Part shown: positions 13,374-26,264 of the stretch, piece after piece
Layout of the letters: each line of letters begins with the position of its first letter
How positions within the stretch are numbered: position 1 is the first letter of the stretch
Assembly: GCA_034387635.1 (NCBI GenBank)
Contig: JAOANU010000015.1
Coordinates: forward strand, 62,001 to 126,000
Source of the DNA: Rhodosporidiobolus odoratus
Lineage: Eukaryota; Basidiomycota; Microbotryomycetes; Sporidiobolales; Sporidiobolaceae
Direction: 5' to 3'
Length of the DNA: 64,000 nt
Made by a program: the position numbers and the translations under genes
The notes under the pieces: generated by a model
Told to the model about the DNA's origin: nothing
Databases searched by the model: none
What the model saw: the letters and a program-made list of their open reading frames with translations, nothing else

Positions 13374-16300
13374 ATGGACACCACCATGCATTCGACAGTC
13401 CCTTCAATGACCGCCTCTTCTTCCTCCGCCAACCTTCACTCAACCTCGTCTCTCCTCTCGTCTTTCACTCTTCTCGCCCACAACTCGCTCGATGACCACA
13501 TACAAGAGTACGCAGACGCGCACAGGTGGATCGACTCGTTCTTCGAGAAACTCGAACACAAACCCGGCAATGGATGCGCCGCACCTCGGTTCGTACTCTC
13601 GCTTCGAATTGCTCAACTGCTACATCCGCTGACTTTGCTGCCCTTATTACCGCCTTCTCTTTACAGCCTCGCCATGTCAGAACTCATGAAGACTCCCGGA
13701 CGCAAGCGCACGGTCGGCGCAAACAGCGCCAACCACCTCTCCATCCAACACTTCGCCAGCGCCAAGAAGGATCCCGTTGCTACTCTGCTGTTCCCTCCCT
13801 CGTCAGTACAGAAAGTGGGAGCACTGGACAAGGAAAACAGCCCAGCACCAGCCTCGTCGAAGAACTCGTCGCCCCGTCGCATGCTTTCTCCCGCCGGTGC
13901 CAGCAAGGGCAAAGCGCCCGCAGCGCTTTCTCCGCTACGTCTCGCATCGCCGCGGGCGGTCCTTTCTCCCAAGCGGCCGACCTCGACACCAGTGAAGAAC
14001 GCACCCGTAGTTCCTTCGCCCGAGCCAGTCGTTTTCTCGCGCGACTTTGCCGCTCCTGCCGAAGACGCCGACGATGTTTTCGGCGCTGGCGGGCACGATC
14101 TCTCCAATGTAGTGGAAGAAGACGAGGAAGAGGAAGGAATGGATGAGCAGCAGGAGAGTGCGAAAAAGGAAGTATCCGTGCCTGAGGCGATTGAGGCGGA
14201 GGAGGAGGAGAAGGTCAACCTCTCCATCATCGGGGAGGAAGAGGAGGAAGAAGACGATGGCACGGATGTCTCCGCCGTCACCGCCCCCTCCACTCAGCCT
14301 GCTGCCCTTACTGCTCAATCGTCCGTCATCGCCGAAACCCAATTCTCCCAGCCTGCGCCGCTGTCACCTGCGCCAGCCGTTCCGGCGAAAGCCACAACGC
14401 CTCTCTCTCCTCGCGCCGTGGCCGAGTCTTCCGCTCTTGAGCGTGACGCTGATGGCGATTCTTCCGTACCCCTTAACGATGCACCTTCGTCGTATCGCAC
14501 TGCCCACCCCGATACTCTCTCCTCGTCCCTCTCAGCCAGCGCCAACACTCGTACACCGGGTAATACTTCTCGCTTCGGAGCTGGCTTGTACTCCGCCGCC
14601 AAGCTCAACACCGGCAGCGTCGGCCTCGGCTCGAGCCCTCCTCCGACTGCGCCTTCGACGACGGGCAAGCATCTCGCCAATACGCGCACCAGCACCGGCG
14701 GGAATGGCGCTCGTCTCAACTTCGTCGGTCTGCCCAAGAAGAGTTTGGGACTCGGGCTTGGTCTCGGAAGGGCGGCTTGGGGAACGACCGGGTCATCCCA
14801 GGTCAGCGACAGCCAGCCCTCGAGTCAAGGCAGCAACAGTGCCGTCTCGCAACCGCCCTTGCAGTCGGTTCATACTGCATCCGCCCCGGTCGCCAGCGCT
14901 CATCCCGCTCACACCACTTTCTTCGAGCTCGCTCAAACCGGCGCGACTACAGCTACAGGGGCTACGAAACGCAAGTCGCTCGACGGGCCGGATTCTGCGA
15001 ACAAGACTGCCAGGCTGTCGGCTGCTGTTCCGCAGACGGCGCAGGAGCAGGAAGCGGAGGAGGCTCGCAAGCGCCGAGAAGCGCTGGCCAATCGCTTGCA
15101 GAACCTGCAGGCTCGCCAGAGCAATATCGCGAGCGGTAGGACCAGCAACGTCGCCAACCCCTTCGGCTCGGCCATCTTCACTGGCAACAAACCGCACGCC
15201 AACCCACCCTCTGCCCTTTTCCTCCCAATCTCGACATCAACCGCTACCATCAGCAACAAGCCTCTTGCGGCCTCTTCCTCGGCGATCCTACCTGGCCCTG
15301 CCGGCGTGTCCCCGTCTGCCGAAGTCGCCAACCCTCTATCCCGCCGTCCCTCTGTCATGGAACGCGTCAAATCCTTCGAGCAGACAACCACCGCCCACGA
15401 ACACCTTATCCCTCATTCACCGTCCAAAATCCCCGCCGCTTTCGCAAGATCGACCTCTCCCGGACGCAAATCCCCTCGCGGATTTGCCTCGCCTCCCGCT
15501 TCTCCTCGTCCTCTTACCCGCTCAAACACCTCCGGCCTCCCTCTCGCGACTTTTGGAAGCCCCAAACTCCCTCAGTTCGCTCCGCCCATCGCCCCTGTCG
15601 GCTTTGGCTCTCCTAAACTCGGCGGCGTCCTTCGTTCTCCACCGTCCGCTGCTCCTCCTTCCCGCGCCCCTTCCCCTGGACCTGTCAGTATCTCTGCGGT
15701 CCTTTCCCCTTCGGCTCTGCAAGCCAAGCCGGCGGCTGTGGCTTCGCCCACCAGGTTCGTGCCTCCCGCCATCACCGCCAAGCCTACTCTTCCTCCCCAG
15801 GCTGTACGCTCTACTACGCCGGACGGATCTCCGCCTCCGCCTCCAGCACAGCCCAGTCTCCACTCCATCCTCGCCACTTTCGACACGTCAGGGCATGTCC
15901 GTCCCGCGGCTACTGCCGCAACCGAAGAAGGCGAGGGCGAGGAGGACGACTACGAAGAGGAAGAGGAAGAGGAAGACGAGGAGAACGTTCCTGAGATTCG
16001 TGCCATCAACGCCTCGGTTCCGCCTGCGGCAGTGCTCGAAGCTCAGGCCAAAGCCAAAGCGAAAGCGCAGGCCGAAGCTGCCGAGCATGATCGCGTCGAG
16101 CGCGAGCGAGCGGCTGAGGTCAAGAGGGCGGCTGAGCAAGCCGCTCGGGAACTTGAAGAGCAGGAGGTGGAGAAGGAGCGGGAGGAATTGATGAAGAAGC
16201 GGTTACCATCGCTGCCAGAGCCGCAGGTCCTCACGCCTGACGAGGAGGAAGAGGAGGAAGACGGGCATATGTCCGACGCTGCCGTGGTCGACGTCCTTCA

Positions 16301-17919
16301 ACCAAAGCAAGCCGCCATCGTTGCTACCGCCACGAAGGAAAACCTCGCCATGAAGGCTAGCCCGACCAAAATTGCGATGCCCGGTCCCTTCGGTGCTCAA
16401 ATGGTCTCGGCCACGAAGGCTGCCCGCCAGGACTCGTCGCAGGAGGAGGCTAGCGAGGAGGATGAGAATGAGGAGGAAGAAGGCGAGATTGATGAGGATG
16501 ACCGGACCACGATGTCGCTTGCTTCGGCAGCCACGTCGACGTTCAACTACACCGCTCACGCTCAGAACCCTTTCAAGGTGCGTTTACCTTTGACTTTCCC
16601 CCTTCCTGCGCTACTGACGAGAGTCATCTCGCAGCCCGTTACCGCCCACAAGCAGCCGCAGCTTCACAAGCAAGGCTCTCAGGCCAGCATCGCCTCCTCC
16701 TCTTCTGCCAACTCCGCACTCGGCCTCAACCGTTCCGTTGGCAACGGCGCGTCGTCCCTCAAGAAGCCCGAATCGCAAGTCAAGGCCATTCAGCGCGCCG
16801 CCGCTGCGGCCAAGAAGGAGAAGGAAGAACGCGACCGCAAGGTTGCGGCCAAGGAGGAGAAGCGGATGCAGCTTGAGAAGGAGAAGAGGCGGGTCGAGGA
16901 GGAGAGGAGGGCTAAAGCTGATGGTATGGAGAAGAAGCGCAAGGAGAGGGAGGAGGCCGCGACCAAGGCAAAGGCCAACTCGATCCGCGGTGTCAAGCCC
17001 AAGGTCCGTTGCATTCTCTTATCCTACTTCTGCAATGCACTGACGGAGCCTGCGTGATTGCAGACCGACGAAGAGTCGGCGAAAAAGCGCAGGATCGAGC
17101 CCGAGCCCAAGGTACACCCGTCTGTCAAGAAGGCCGCACAGCCTGGACGCCCTCTCACCGCCTCGACCTCTTCCCAGCACATCAACTCGCTCGCCTCGTC
17201 TCAGATTCGCCCCGTTGGTCCCCAGTCAGCCCTGAACAAGTCCGCAGGCCCTTCAAGCGCTCTCGGCAAATCGGCCGGTCTCGCCAGCGCGCTCAACCAG
17301 TCCGCTGGCGCCAGCTCCATGATCGGTCAGAAGTTCATGTCGAACCAGATCCGCCTTCCCGACGGCAACAACCAAGCCCCTCGCATGGGTCCGACTATGC
17401 CGAAACCGTTCAGCGTCTCGCAGTCATCCATGCGACCGCCTCAACAGCCCGCCCCCGCGCTTAAGCCGGAAGAGCCCTACCAGGAACTTCCAGAGATCGA
17501 CTCCGAGTATTCGGACTCGGACGACGAGGCGCATGAGAAGAAGGTAGCGGCGTTCCCGGGTTGGGCTCAGTCTCCCAACCTCGCCCAGGCGCTTCACGAC
17601 CAACGCAAGATCAACCCGGACGACGTCTTTGGTCCTATACCTCGCCTTGCTATTCAGGGTACGCTACAGTCCCCTTCATTTGCCAAGCTGAAGCGGAGCT
17701 GACGCTTGTTTTCCCGTCAATTTCGCAGAGTTCTTCCACGACAGCTCTTCCGCCGCGCGTCTTCGTGCTCGTACATCTTCGGCGCAGTGGGATGGCACCG
17801 ACGGCCTGACTCAGACAGATCTGAAGCGCTACCACCGTGTGATGGGGTTCAAGACGGGCCTTCACGTTCAGCAGAACGGCGACGACGGCGCTTCGGGCTC
17901 TTCCGCTCACCCGCGCTAG
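13374..17919 (+). CDS. Inner centromere protein (INCENP/Sli15/Pic1)
   Basis: Scaffold of the chromosomal passenger complex, which holds and activates Aurora B/Ipl1 kinase at centromeres and the spindle midzone. The N-terminus has HRWIDSFFEKLE, the usual short helix that binds the survivin/borealin-type partners. A long Ser/Pro-rich disordered region with many S/T-P sites follows. Two charged helical stretches come next (about 16040-16200 and 16790-17000), resembling the single-alpha-helix domain. The C-terminal IN-box is clear: LPEIDSEYSDSDDE, GWAQSPNLAQAL, INPDDVFGPIP and LAIQEFFHD, ending SSAHPR. Introns are about 13591-13668, 16576-16632, 17002-17064 and 17657-17727. The first two have no stop and are multiples of three, so retention would keep the frame. 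The protein is about 1,400 residues. The start at 13374 is the first ATG in frame; 13386 is an alternative. Confidence 0.92.
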
Positions 17920-18179
17920 AACGTTTCCAACCTCATACCGCGTATACCCATCATTTCCACGCTCTCGCAACGGACCCAGCATCTCTAGTCCCAAACTTGC
18001 CCATCTCCATATTTCGTTTTTCTTACATGTCCATTGTTTGTTTTTTGCGTCCCCTTTCTCCTACAATAGCGAGCCACTGTGTAGAAGGGCATCGAGTCTT
18101 GCTTTTCCAGTCGAGGCGAGTCTTCGCAAACTACCGTCAGAGTCAAGGTAGAGTCTCGGTGTTGCCGAAACGACGCGCC

Positions 18180-21100
18180 ATGGGCTTCGGAATGGTATCG
18201 GCAGTGTGTGAGTCGACTCAACCGTCGATCTCGACTGCTGTCACGCTGGATCCTCTTGCCCTCCTAGCAGACGCTACCATGCACCCTGCGAATGGGCAGC
18301 ATCCCCTCGCCGGGGTTGGTCATGCTTATCGTCAGCAATTCCCGCAGCCGTCAACTTCAACAAGCCAAACTCAGTACTATCACTCTCCGGAATCGCCGGT
18401 CTATCCGGCACCGCCAGAAAGTAGCAAAGGGACGGGCCAGGGGGGCAAGAAGAGTCGCAAGAGCAGTCAGGTTGTCGGCGAAGAAGACGAAGGAGATGAG
18501 GCTGAAGGGCGAATCAGGAAGAAGAGCAAGCAGAGCTTGAGCTGCGGTGAATGCAAGGTATGTCGCTCTGCATTACTCTGCAGCGCCTGCTTTGCTAATA
18601 TACGCGTTGAGCAGCGCCGGAAAATCAAGTGCGACCGCAGGATTCCGTGCTCGTCATGTATCAAGCGTGGCGCGTCGGACGCATGCAACTGGGAGGTAAG
18701 TCGCCGGATCCGCCTCTTATCGCTCAAGCATTCTGACTTACCCTTCGACATGGTCGCAGGACGCCAAAATCGAGCCGGAAAAGCAGCCATTCGCCCTCGT
18801 CGACGACGTGGACGATTTGCGAGATCGTCTGCAACTCGTCGAGCGCTTCCTGAACACTTTGCCGCCGGCTTTGCGGACAAATATGCGGGAGCTAGGCATC
18901 AAGTCGTTTGGCACGAAGCCGAAGAACGATGTCAAGGCGGAAGATGTGCGTTTATCCTATCCCAACCAGGTCGAAGCTTGCTCATGAGGGTATAACAGGG
19001 CTTGGATGACTGCGGTGAAGTGATGAAGAAGCAGTTGCGAGAAGGTCCTGGCGCCGGTGACTCGCTGGGCGTCCTCGACTCCGTGCTCTTTGGACCAGAC
19101 AACGCCATGACCAAGGGTAATACCCTTCTCCAGGTGGGTCCAGCAGAGTTGACAAGCGCTCTCACGTCCATCGTCGCACCTCGCGTCATTTTTGTCGACG
19201 CGTCCACCTCTACCAATCTTGGCCTCGACCTGTGCTTCAGTCAGTCAGAACTCGATGGCGAAAGATTACGGTGCCTCGAGCGTATCTACAGGCTGCTTCC
19301 GAGTAAAGAGGAGTCTGACGAGATCATCAAAGGAGTGCGTCTTCTTCCTCTTTATCTCTCGACCTTCTCAACTGATGCTCCTAATTTTTCCTGCAGTACT
19401 TCACTCGGCTGGAATGGTTCTTCGCGCTCTTACACCACGGTTCCTTCTACGCCGAGCTAGAGCGTTTCTGGGAAATGGTGGAGAGTGGAAGGCGGTATGA
19501 GGTCGATCCGGCATGGCTTGCTCTGCTTTATCTGGTGAGTCCATTGGCTTCCATGTACATCGAGTAGCACTGATAGAGCCGCGCTCGTTTGCCTCGCAGA
19601 TCTTCGCCCTGTCCTGCGACCAGACAATGCACCAGGACTCAGACTCACCTTCAACGCACGCGTCGACTTGGCTGGACCGAGCCGTCGCATTCCATGCCGC
19701 CGGTCAGAAGCTCCTACACCTGTCTGACTGCTTCGGGCGGCCGCAGATCCGGGTCATTCAGTGCGTCTCAATACTTCTGTCAGCAGATCGACAATATTGG
19801 TTGACCCTCCTTTGACCGACTTCAGATGTACCGTACTTCTGGCATGCGTACGTACTCCTAGAACATTTAAATTGCAGCGCTCTAACCCGCCACTTTGCTC
19901 GTAGTGGACAGTTGTATCGTCCCCGTCCATCATAATACCTTTCTTTCTATCGCGGCTCGCGGGGTACTGACCTAACCTGTTCATCCAGTGGCGGCGCATA
20001 TGGTCGCTTTTCATCATGGCTCGCTTGCGCCATTCGCTCCGCTCAGAAGCTGGGCCTTCACCGCCTGACAGCTGACCCGGAAGATATGCCGCCCGACGAT
20101 CCGGCGTACGTTGCTCAGCCTCCTTGACTTTACAATCATCTTCCCTGAACTCCCCTCGGTACTACGTACACTGACGCCGGCTCTCCTGCAGATGGCCGCC
20201 TGGCAAGAATGCCGTCAAGCGCGAAGGCGCTTTGCGCCTCTTTTCCTTCCTAGTCTTCTTCGACCATATCGCAGCGTCGATCAAGTTTAAAACCTATGTG
20301 AGTTGCCGATATTCTGACGTTTCCCGATGACACGACCCTCACGCATCCTTGCGTGACAGATGATCTTCCCCGCTCATACGACTACACCCTGCCTTTCCAA
20401 TGTCAACAGCTTCGAGCTGTCACCAACAGACTGGAGGGTGACCTCAGCGCCTTCTTCCGTTATGACCGTATGTCCTCCCTACCTCCTCGTCCTGCATAGA
20501 AGGCGAAGCTGATACTTCGAGCCCGCAGGACGCTTCTTTGGAACGCCACAAATACGAGATGGCAACGATCTCGCGGCGCACATTTGACGCCCTCGTCGTC
20601 GGCGGTAACGACTTCAACTACGGCCAGATTCTAGAGATCGACCGCCAATATAGGGAGCTCTTGGCGAGTATGCCGGATGTCTTCCAACATGAATACTCCT
20701 CTCTGGAAGAGAAGGATCCGATCATTCGCGGAAAGCGCTACATCGCTCGACAGGGCGTTCATGTGCGGTTCTTCCGCTCTCGTTGTCCTTGAATCGCCGC
20801 TGACTATTTTGTAACCTGAAGAATCGTATCGTGCGGCTACATCGACCCTTCCTTGTCAAGGGTTGGCAACCCAACTCCAAGTTCGCATACAGGTTCGTTC
20901 CCTTCTGCTTCCTGAGCCTCTTCAGCCGCTTGTGCTGATTCGACGACGTGTTAATACTCCCTGCACAGTACCGAGTCTTGTATACAGTCAGCGAGAATCG
21001 TTCTTGTCTCGCATCACAACAACCTCGATGTGAACAGGTCAGTCGTCTTCCCGGCCAAGAAGCAAGCACCGGACGTTGATCAAGGTTTGGAGCATAGAAA

Positions 21101-22043
21101 CCTCCGAATGATGTACTCCCACTCTCTAACCGCCGCCGTCGTCCTCGCCGCCGACCTCTTCCACGCGATCGATATCGGCGCTTGTGAGGCGGAAACGGAG
21201 AGCAAGAGGTACCCTTTTTGTCTTTATCCCCTGTCGGGTCGTACTGACGCGCTCTCTTGCGAAGGGACGTCCTCGCCATGGCACTCGAGGTTTTCTCGGA
21301 CAAGGTGCAAAGCCGCGTCGCTTCCAAGCACCTTCGACTTGTAATCGAGAGTGCAAGGAGGGTGTTGACGTGAGTCGTTCCCTTTGTGTCCGTTCTCGTC
21401 CAGACAAAGCTGACTTGGCACCCTTCGCAGCGGCCTGTTCCTCGAGCAAGAGAAGCGGCGTGCTCACAGAGCTGCCCTCGCGGTTACTGGCGAAATACCC
21501 ACGAATGAAAAGCCGTTTGCAGAAGTCAGTTCCTCATCCTGCTGTGCTTCCATCTCGGCTGGCTGACCTGGGTTCTTGGGCCAGATCTTGCAGGGACTGG
21601 CCCACAATTTCGACGCAGCACAGGCCGTTCCTCAGCCGAGTCAATCGAGCCACGCTGCAGTCGTCCTCTCCCCGACCCCGGACGCAGCATCTACCTCGTT
21701 TACCAACCCGTCCGACCCACTAGGCCTCGGGTCTTTCTCCATGCCTGTCGACTCAACCCTTTCCACAGGCAACCCTAACGTTGATCCGCTCAACGCCCTT
21801 ACTTCGAACCTTTTTCAAGACTTGGGGCTGCTTCCCTCTGGCGTGAACGGCCAGTCTTTCGACTACTGGTCCACCAATCAACCCGGCATGGCGCAGTCCA
21901 ATTCGAACTTTGGCGGCAGTGTCGATAGCGGGACAAACGACAGCTCACCGTTTGACCTCGCAGCCTTCTTGGGCGTTGGCGCAAGCGGGAACCACGAGCA
22001 GGCGGCGCAGGCGTTCATGCAGCAGCTCACTGGTGGGTGGTGA
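18180..22043 (+). CDS. Zn(II)2Cys6 fungal transcription factor
   Basis: Gal4-type zinc-cluster regulator. The cluster is split by an intron: SCGECK, then RRKIKCDRRIPCSSCIKRG followed by ASDAC. The spacing is CX2CX6CX5CX2CX8C. A basic stretch (GGKKSRKSS, IRKKSKQ) precedes it. After the cluster comes a short coiled-coil-like linker (ALVDDVDDLRDRLQLVERFL). The following exons fit the fungal-specific transcription factor middle domain (LYLIFALSCDQTMHQ, AVAFHAAGQKLLHL, FSSWLACAIRSAQKLGLHRL). The C-terminal 150 residues are Ser/Pro/Asn-rich and end with QAFMQQLTGGW; a transactivation role there is inferred. More than ten exons are needed, with the last intron ending about 21584. The target pathway cannot be told from sequence. 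Confidence 0.87.
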
Positions 22044-22367
22044 GGCGGGAGGAGGGGGACTCCAGGCCTAGCTTTTCTCCGGCGGTCAGACTACACCAAA
22101 ACTACTAGTGTTGTAGCAGCTTGTTGGTCGCAGTTCTCCATAGTGCCATACAATGTCAATCAGACTGTATCTGGGTACGATCGTAGGTTTAGTCAGGTTA
22201 GGAAAGGTATCGGAAGGAATACGCGTTTCTGACAATGACTACGTAGGTATACAATGGTACAGGCTGCGAAAGGCTGCATAGTCAAGTCAGCGCTGCTTGT
22301 GCAGAAAGCAAGTGCCGTGTAAGGTGACGGCAAGGAAGGGAAAAACAAACCGGTCGAGTCGTTTTCT
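22044..22367. other. Convergent 3' region
   Basis: This separates the stop of the zinc-cluster factor from the stop of the small membrane protein gene. No gene is evident; it should contain the two 3' untranslated regions. Confidence 0.4.
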
Positions 22368-22892
22368 TCAGCGCGGTGGAAGGGGCGGTGGCGTCCTGCG
22401 GATACCTGTCGACGCCGCATCTCCGCGCATTTCTCTCAGCTCGACACCCTCCCCTTCGTTCAGCTTCTGTCCTCCATGCGACTTGCGACTCCCCCTCACT
22501 TTCCTCCTCAGCAGTTTCCCAACTCCCGTCGTTTCGAGCTTGTCGATGACCTTCTCCGCCGCTTCCTCGAAGTTCGAGACCTTGACTTCCCTCTTCTTGG
22601 CGTGATCGAGCCAGGCGTCGTCCGACTTGGTTTGGGATGTCGATATGGTGGGGCTGCCTGGTCCTTCCCCTTTCCACCTTCTGACAGCTTTTTCGCCTAT
22701 CAGGGCAACGGCGAGCAGGGTGACGAGCGCGACGATCCCGCCAATGACCCAGATGAGTGAGAGGAAGAGTTCTCGCAGTCCTTCGAGAAGTGAGGTGAAG
22801 AAGGTGGGAAGGAAGAAGGCGGCGGGGAGCGCGAAGATGGTGAAGAGGGTGAGGCCTACGATGGCGTCGTACCAGCCGGTGTGCGAGGCCAT
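22368..22892 (-). CDS. Small two-helix membrane protein, function unknown
   Basis: An intronless frame of 174 residues that I do not recognise. It starts MASHTGWYDAIVGLTLFTIF and has two hydrophobic segments. The first is about residues 10-35 (IVGLTLFTIFALPAAFFLPT) and the second about residues 44-66 (LSLIWVIGGIVALVTLLAVA). The remaining 100 residues are soluble and charged, with WLDHAKKREVKVSNFEEAAE, then VIDKLETTGVGKLLRRK, and a Pro/Arg end. The continuous frame, good ATG and membrane pattern support a real gene. An unspliced 3' end could be misread if an intron lies near the stop. Confidence 0.6.
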   Translation of the reverse strand: MASHTGWYDAIVGLTLFTIFALPAAFFLPTFFTSLLEGLRELFLSLIWVIGGIVALVTLLAVALIGEKAVRRWKGEGPGSPTISTSQTKSDDAWLDHAKKREVKVSNFEEAAEKVIDKLETTGVGKLLRRKVRGSRKSHGGQKLNEGEGVELREMRGDAASTGIRRTPPPLPPR

Positions 22893-23224
22893 GCGAATCG
22901 AGGTGAAGAGTTTTTAAACAGATGAAGGGAAGAAGGAAAAGAAACTGCGGAACGACACCGACCGCAAGAAACTCAGCTGAGTCTTGTCAGCATCTGCTTG
23001 ATGCGTTCACACCCAGAAGCAGGAGTGCGACAGTCGCTCTCACCGTGCAGTCCAAACAAAGGAAAGATGTGGAGGCAGTGTCTTTACGTGCAAGCGACGC
23101 TGTTGGAAGATGCATGGGTATGAGAGGAAGAACGAAGAAAACTACCTATGACGAGGAAGAAAGAAGGTATATAGGAATCACAGGATGAGGGTCAAGCATG
23201 GAACAAAAAGCCAAGAAAAGGTGT
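22893..23224. other. Spacer, no gene seen
   Basis: This 332 bp interval is the likely promoter of the small membrane protein gene and the 3' untranslated region of the Sel1-repeat gene. No open frame here has a family motif. Confidence 0.4.
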
Positions 23225-26200
23225 TCAACAGATGATGCAGTCGTCTTTCTTCGCTTTTTGTGTCGAGATGCCCTGCAGAAACGATAGCCACTCAACATAG
23301 CCCCATGGAGCAAGAGAAGACTGGGGGAAAGAGCGCACCATTTCCGCGAACGTCGTTGGCTTTTCCCTCGGAGGCTGCTGCTGAACGGGAATCTCCTGCG
23401 GCCTTCCTTGCGGCGGTTGTTGCACATTGATAGGCATACCAGGCTGAGGTCGCTGAGTTTTCGGCAGGTTCTGAGGTGGCGCGTCCGAGAGCTGGTAGCT
23501 CTGAATGCGGTTCGGTGCGGGAGAAGGGTAGCGCATCGGGTTGGAAGGGATGGGAGTCGCTGGGGCACGGGGACCCATCTGCGCTGCGGCTTCGACTTGT
23601 CGTACCGTGTTGCTCCTGCGCACAGTCGCAGAGGGGTACTGCCCAGCCGAGGAACCGGAAGACTGGCGTAAGGGTGGCTGTTGCGGGTTGTAGCCTTGCT
23701 GCACCGGGGGTGGTGCCTGCATCGACGGTGGTGCCGACGCCGCGAGATTCGGCCCTTGGAGCGAAGCGGCAAGCTTGGCGGCGGCCACGCGTTCGCGCTG
23801 CTCGTCGGAGCGGATTTTGGCCTGCGTCCGTTTGCGGACGAGCTTGGCGTCGACATGGGCTTCGTGGTCGGTACGATTAAGCGTCTCAGGGTTAGCCTGC
23901 TGCAGGGCATCTAAGCGCTTCTTGGCGTCGTCGTTGCCGTGACCGGAGGCCTGTACAAGCGACGAAGTCAGCCGGAACGAGAAGAATGAACAGGAGGCGA
24001 ATGAGCCGGAAAGGCGGAGAGTGCATGGGACGCTCATGGCTGAAGATGGCCGTGAGGGAATTCTATCGTACCCTGGTGTACCACCTCTTTGCCTTCTCGA
24101 CATCGATAGGTCCGTTGATGCCAACCTCGTGGAAGTAGCCGAGAGCGAATTCGGCGGAAGGAAGTTGGCGGGCTGCACGCCAAAGAACGATTGGTCAAGC
24201 CGTCGAGACTTTGTAGTCCAAGGATTGTGGTTCGTACCGGCAGCTTTCTCGGCAAACGTCACGGCCAACCCCTCATTCTTTTCGAAGTTGCCTTCCGAAC
24301 CGCACAAATACCACTTCGAGAGCGCCATGTCGGCTTCGACTTCGCCGTTTTGCGAGGCTGCAGGCAACAGGCATGAGTGTGGTCCCGAGGAAGGAGGGGA
24401 ATTGGGAACAACGTACCCAGAGCGTAGTACTGGACCGAGAGCAGTGGGTCAAACAAACAGCCGAGGGTAGCGTACTCGTAGGCGAAGCCCTGTAGCCACG
24501 ACAGCGTCGTTAGCTGCGTTCAAGGCTACAGCAGAGGACAAGTAAGCGTACCATTTTGTACTGCGCAGGGCCGAAACTGAGGTAGGCAGCCCGCTCGATA
24601 CGCCATTTTGCCTCGTCGAGGTCGAGCGGGATCAAGCTCTTGTTGAGCTGAACGGACGGCGAGTCAAATTCTCCGCTGAGGAGCATGCCGAGGATATACG
24701 GAGCTGACGGAGAAGACGAGGGTCAGGTCAGGTACAGGCAGACGTGCGGCAGTAAGGGATGGAAACGCACGCTGAGGCGTGTCGAGATCGGCAGTGTCCG
24801 CCGCCCTCTTCAGCAGAGCCAACGCCTTCGGCACATCCGACTGCAGCCCGATCTGGCCGAGCAAGTACGCCATCGCCAAGCGGTAGGTACTTCCACAGTC
24901 TCCCTTCTCGACACCCTTCTCATATGCCCCAACCGCACGGCGGATGTCTCCAAAGTCTTCGTACGCCCGTCCGATCCTGAACCACGCTTTCGAGTAACCC
25001 GAGTTGGCGCCGGCTTCGAAGTCGCGGAAGGAGGACTTGGCGTCTTTCGAGCGGTACGAAGGGAAGGAACCGGATGCAGAGAGGTCGCCGCGGAGGTAGA
25101 GGGCGAGGGGAACGGGCGATGATGAAGAGGCTGACGTAAGGATATGATTGAGAGCTTCGTCGGTCCAGCGTACGAGGGTAGGGTCGCTGATGCGGGATGA
25201 CTCGCCAGCGGCAGCCTGTGCAACAAGCTGTTCAGCGATGACCAAGAGGAGGTGATGCGAAAGACGGATATACCTGATGCCGCTCGATGAACCGCAGAAC
25301 CTGCTTCGACCAAGCCACCTTCTTATGAACATCTCCTCCGTTGGCATGGGCCGTGTCACGCATAGACTGTAGCATTTTTTGCTGCGTGGAAGAGGCAGAA
25401 CACGTCAGCGTTTTCGGCAAGGAGGAAGGTGAGTGAGAAACGTACGTCTGGGTGGGTAACGCTCAGCTTGTGAGGGGGGCCGTCCTCCGGGTTCGAGTAG
25501 TAGTTCGGACGCGATCCTCCGCCTGATACGTATCCTCCCGGCGGGCCATTCAAGCTCATACCGTCCATGCCCTGCTGAATGGCGTTGAAATCGCCTGCCT
25601 GCATGCTCGAGACCCGAGGGCGAGGTGCGAGTCCTCCTCCATTTGCCGCCATGGGCGCGGGCGAGGCGGCGAGGTAGCCGTTCTGGGCCGGCATAACGGG
25701 CTGCTGGGGGAAGTAGGAGGGCTGCTGAGGGGGAAGAGGGGCTTGAGGCAAGGCGCCGTACGAGCCGGGTGGAGGTGGAGCAGCGTAGGAAGCCGGTCGA
25801 CCGTGGAGGGAACCTCCCAGGGGTGCGGCATAGGTAGCCGGAGGAATTCCTGACATGCCCGACGCTCCCACGGAGTAACTCATGGGTCTTTGCAAATGGC
25901 CGCCAACGGGCTGCGCTCCCGGGTAGGATCCTTGTGATTGTCCGTTTGGGTATCCTGGCTGAGCGGCATAGGGAGCTTGCATGGTGGGGGGCGGGTTGGG
26001 AGTAGGAGCTAGGGACTGTTGAAGCGACGAAGGTGGAGCGGGAGAGGCGGTAGAACCTCTCGACCAAGCCTCTGCGGTGGTTGCGAGACGTTCAGTGGGT
26101 ATTTGAGAAGGTGGAGGTTGTGCTCTAGGTGCAGTCAAGGGTGAAGGTTGAGCGTAAGGTGATGAAATTGGTTGAGGATAACCTGCGAGAGGAGAAGAAG

Positions 26201-26264
26201 CGCGTTCGTCTCGGTCAGACTCAGTTCAGAGTGGCATGAGGGGAGTCAGAGAGGTACCGTTCAT
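23225..26264 (-). CDS. Sel1-repeat protein of the Chs4/Skt5 type, CaaX-terminated
   Basis: Related to fungal activators of chitin synthase III (Skt5/Chs4) by its Sel1 (TPR-like) repeats and prenylation box. Exon 1 is tiny (MNG) and is joined to a large Pro/Gln/Tyr-rich exon (YPQPISSPYAQPSPLTAPRA onward). Sel1 units follow in separate exons: AKWRIERAAYLSFGPAQYKM, GFAYEYATLGCLFDPLLSVQ, ALSKWYLCGSEGNFEKNEGL, FALGYFHEVGINGPIDVEKA and SGHGNDDAKKRLDAL. Another is KAWFRIGRAYEDFGDIRRAV. The tail is rich in Pro/Gln and ends KKDDCIIC. The final CIIC is a CaaX box whose last residue favours farnesylation over geranylgeranylation, which suggests membrane anchoring. Chs4 versus a related Sel1 protein cannot be settled without a tree. 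It is tandem with the Lunapark gene. Confidence 0.85.

Noticed and set aside
14143..16191. 682-codon plus-strand frame inside INCENP
   Set aside because: It is an out-of-phase reading of the Ser/Pro/Ala-rich INCENP exon, composed almost only of Arg/Pro/Ser/Leu. The true frame carries the IN-box.
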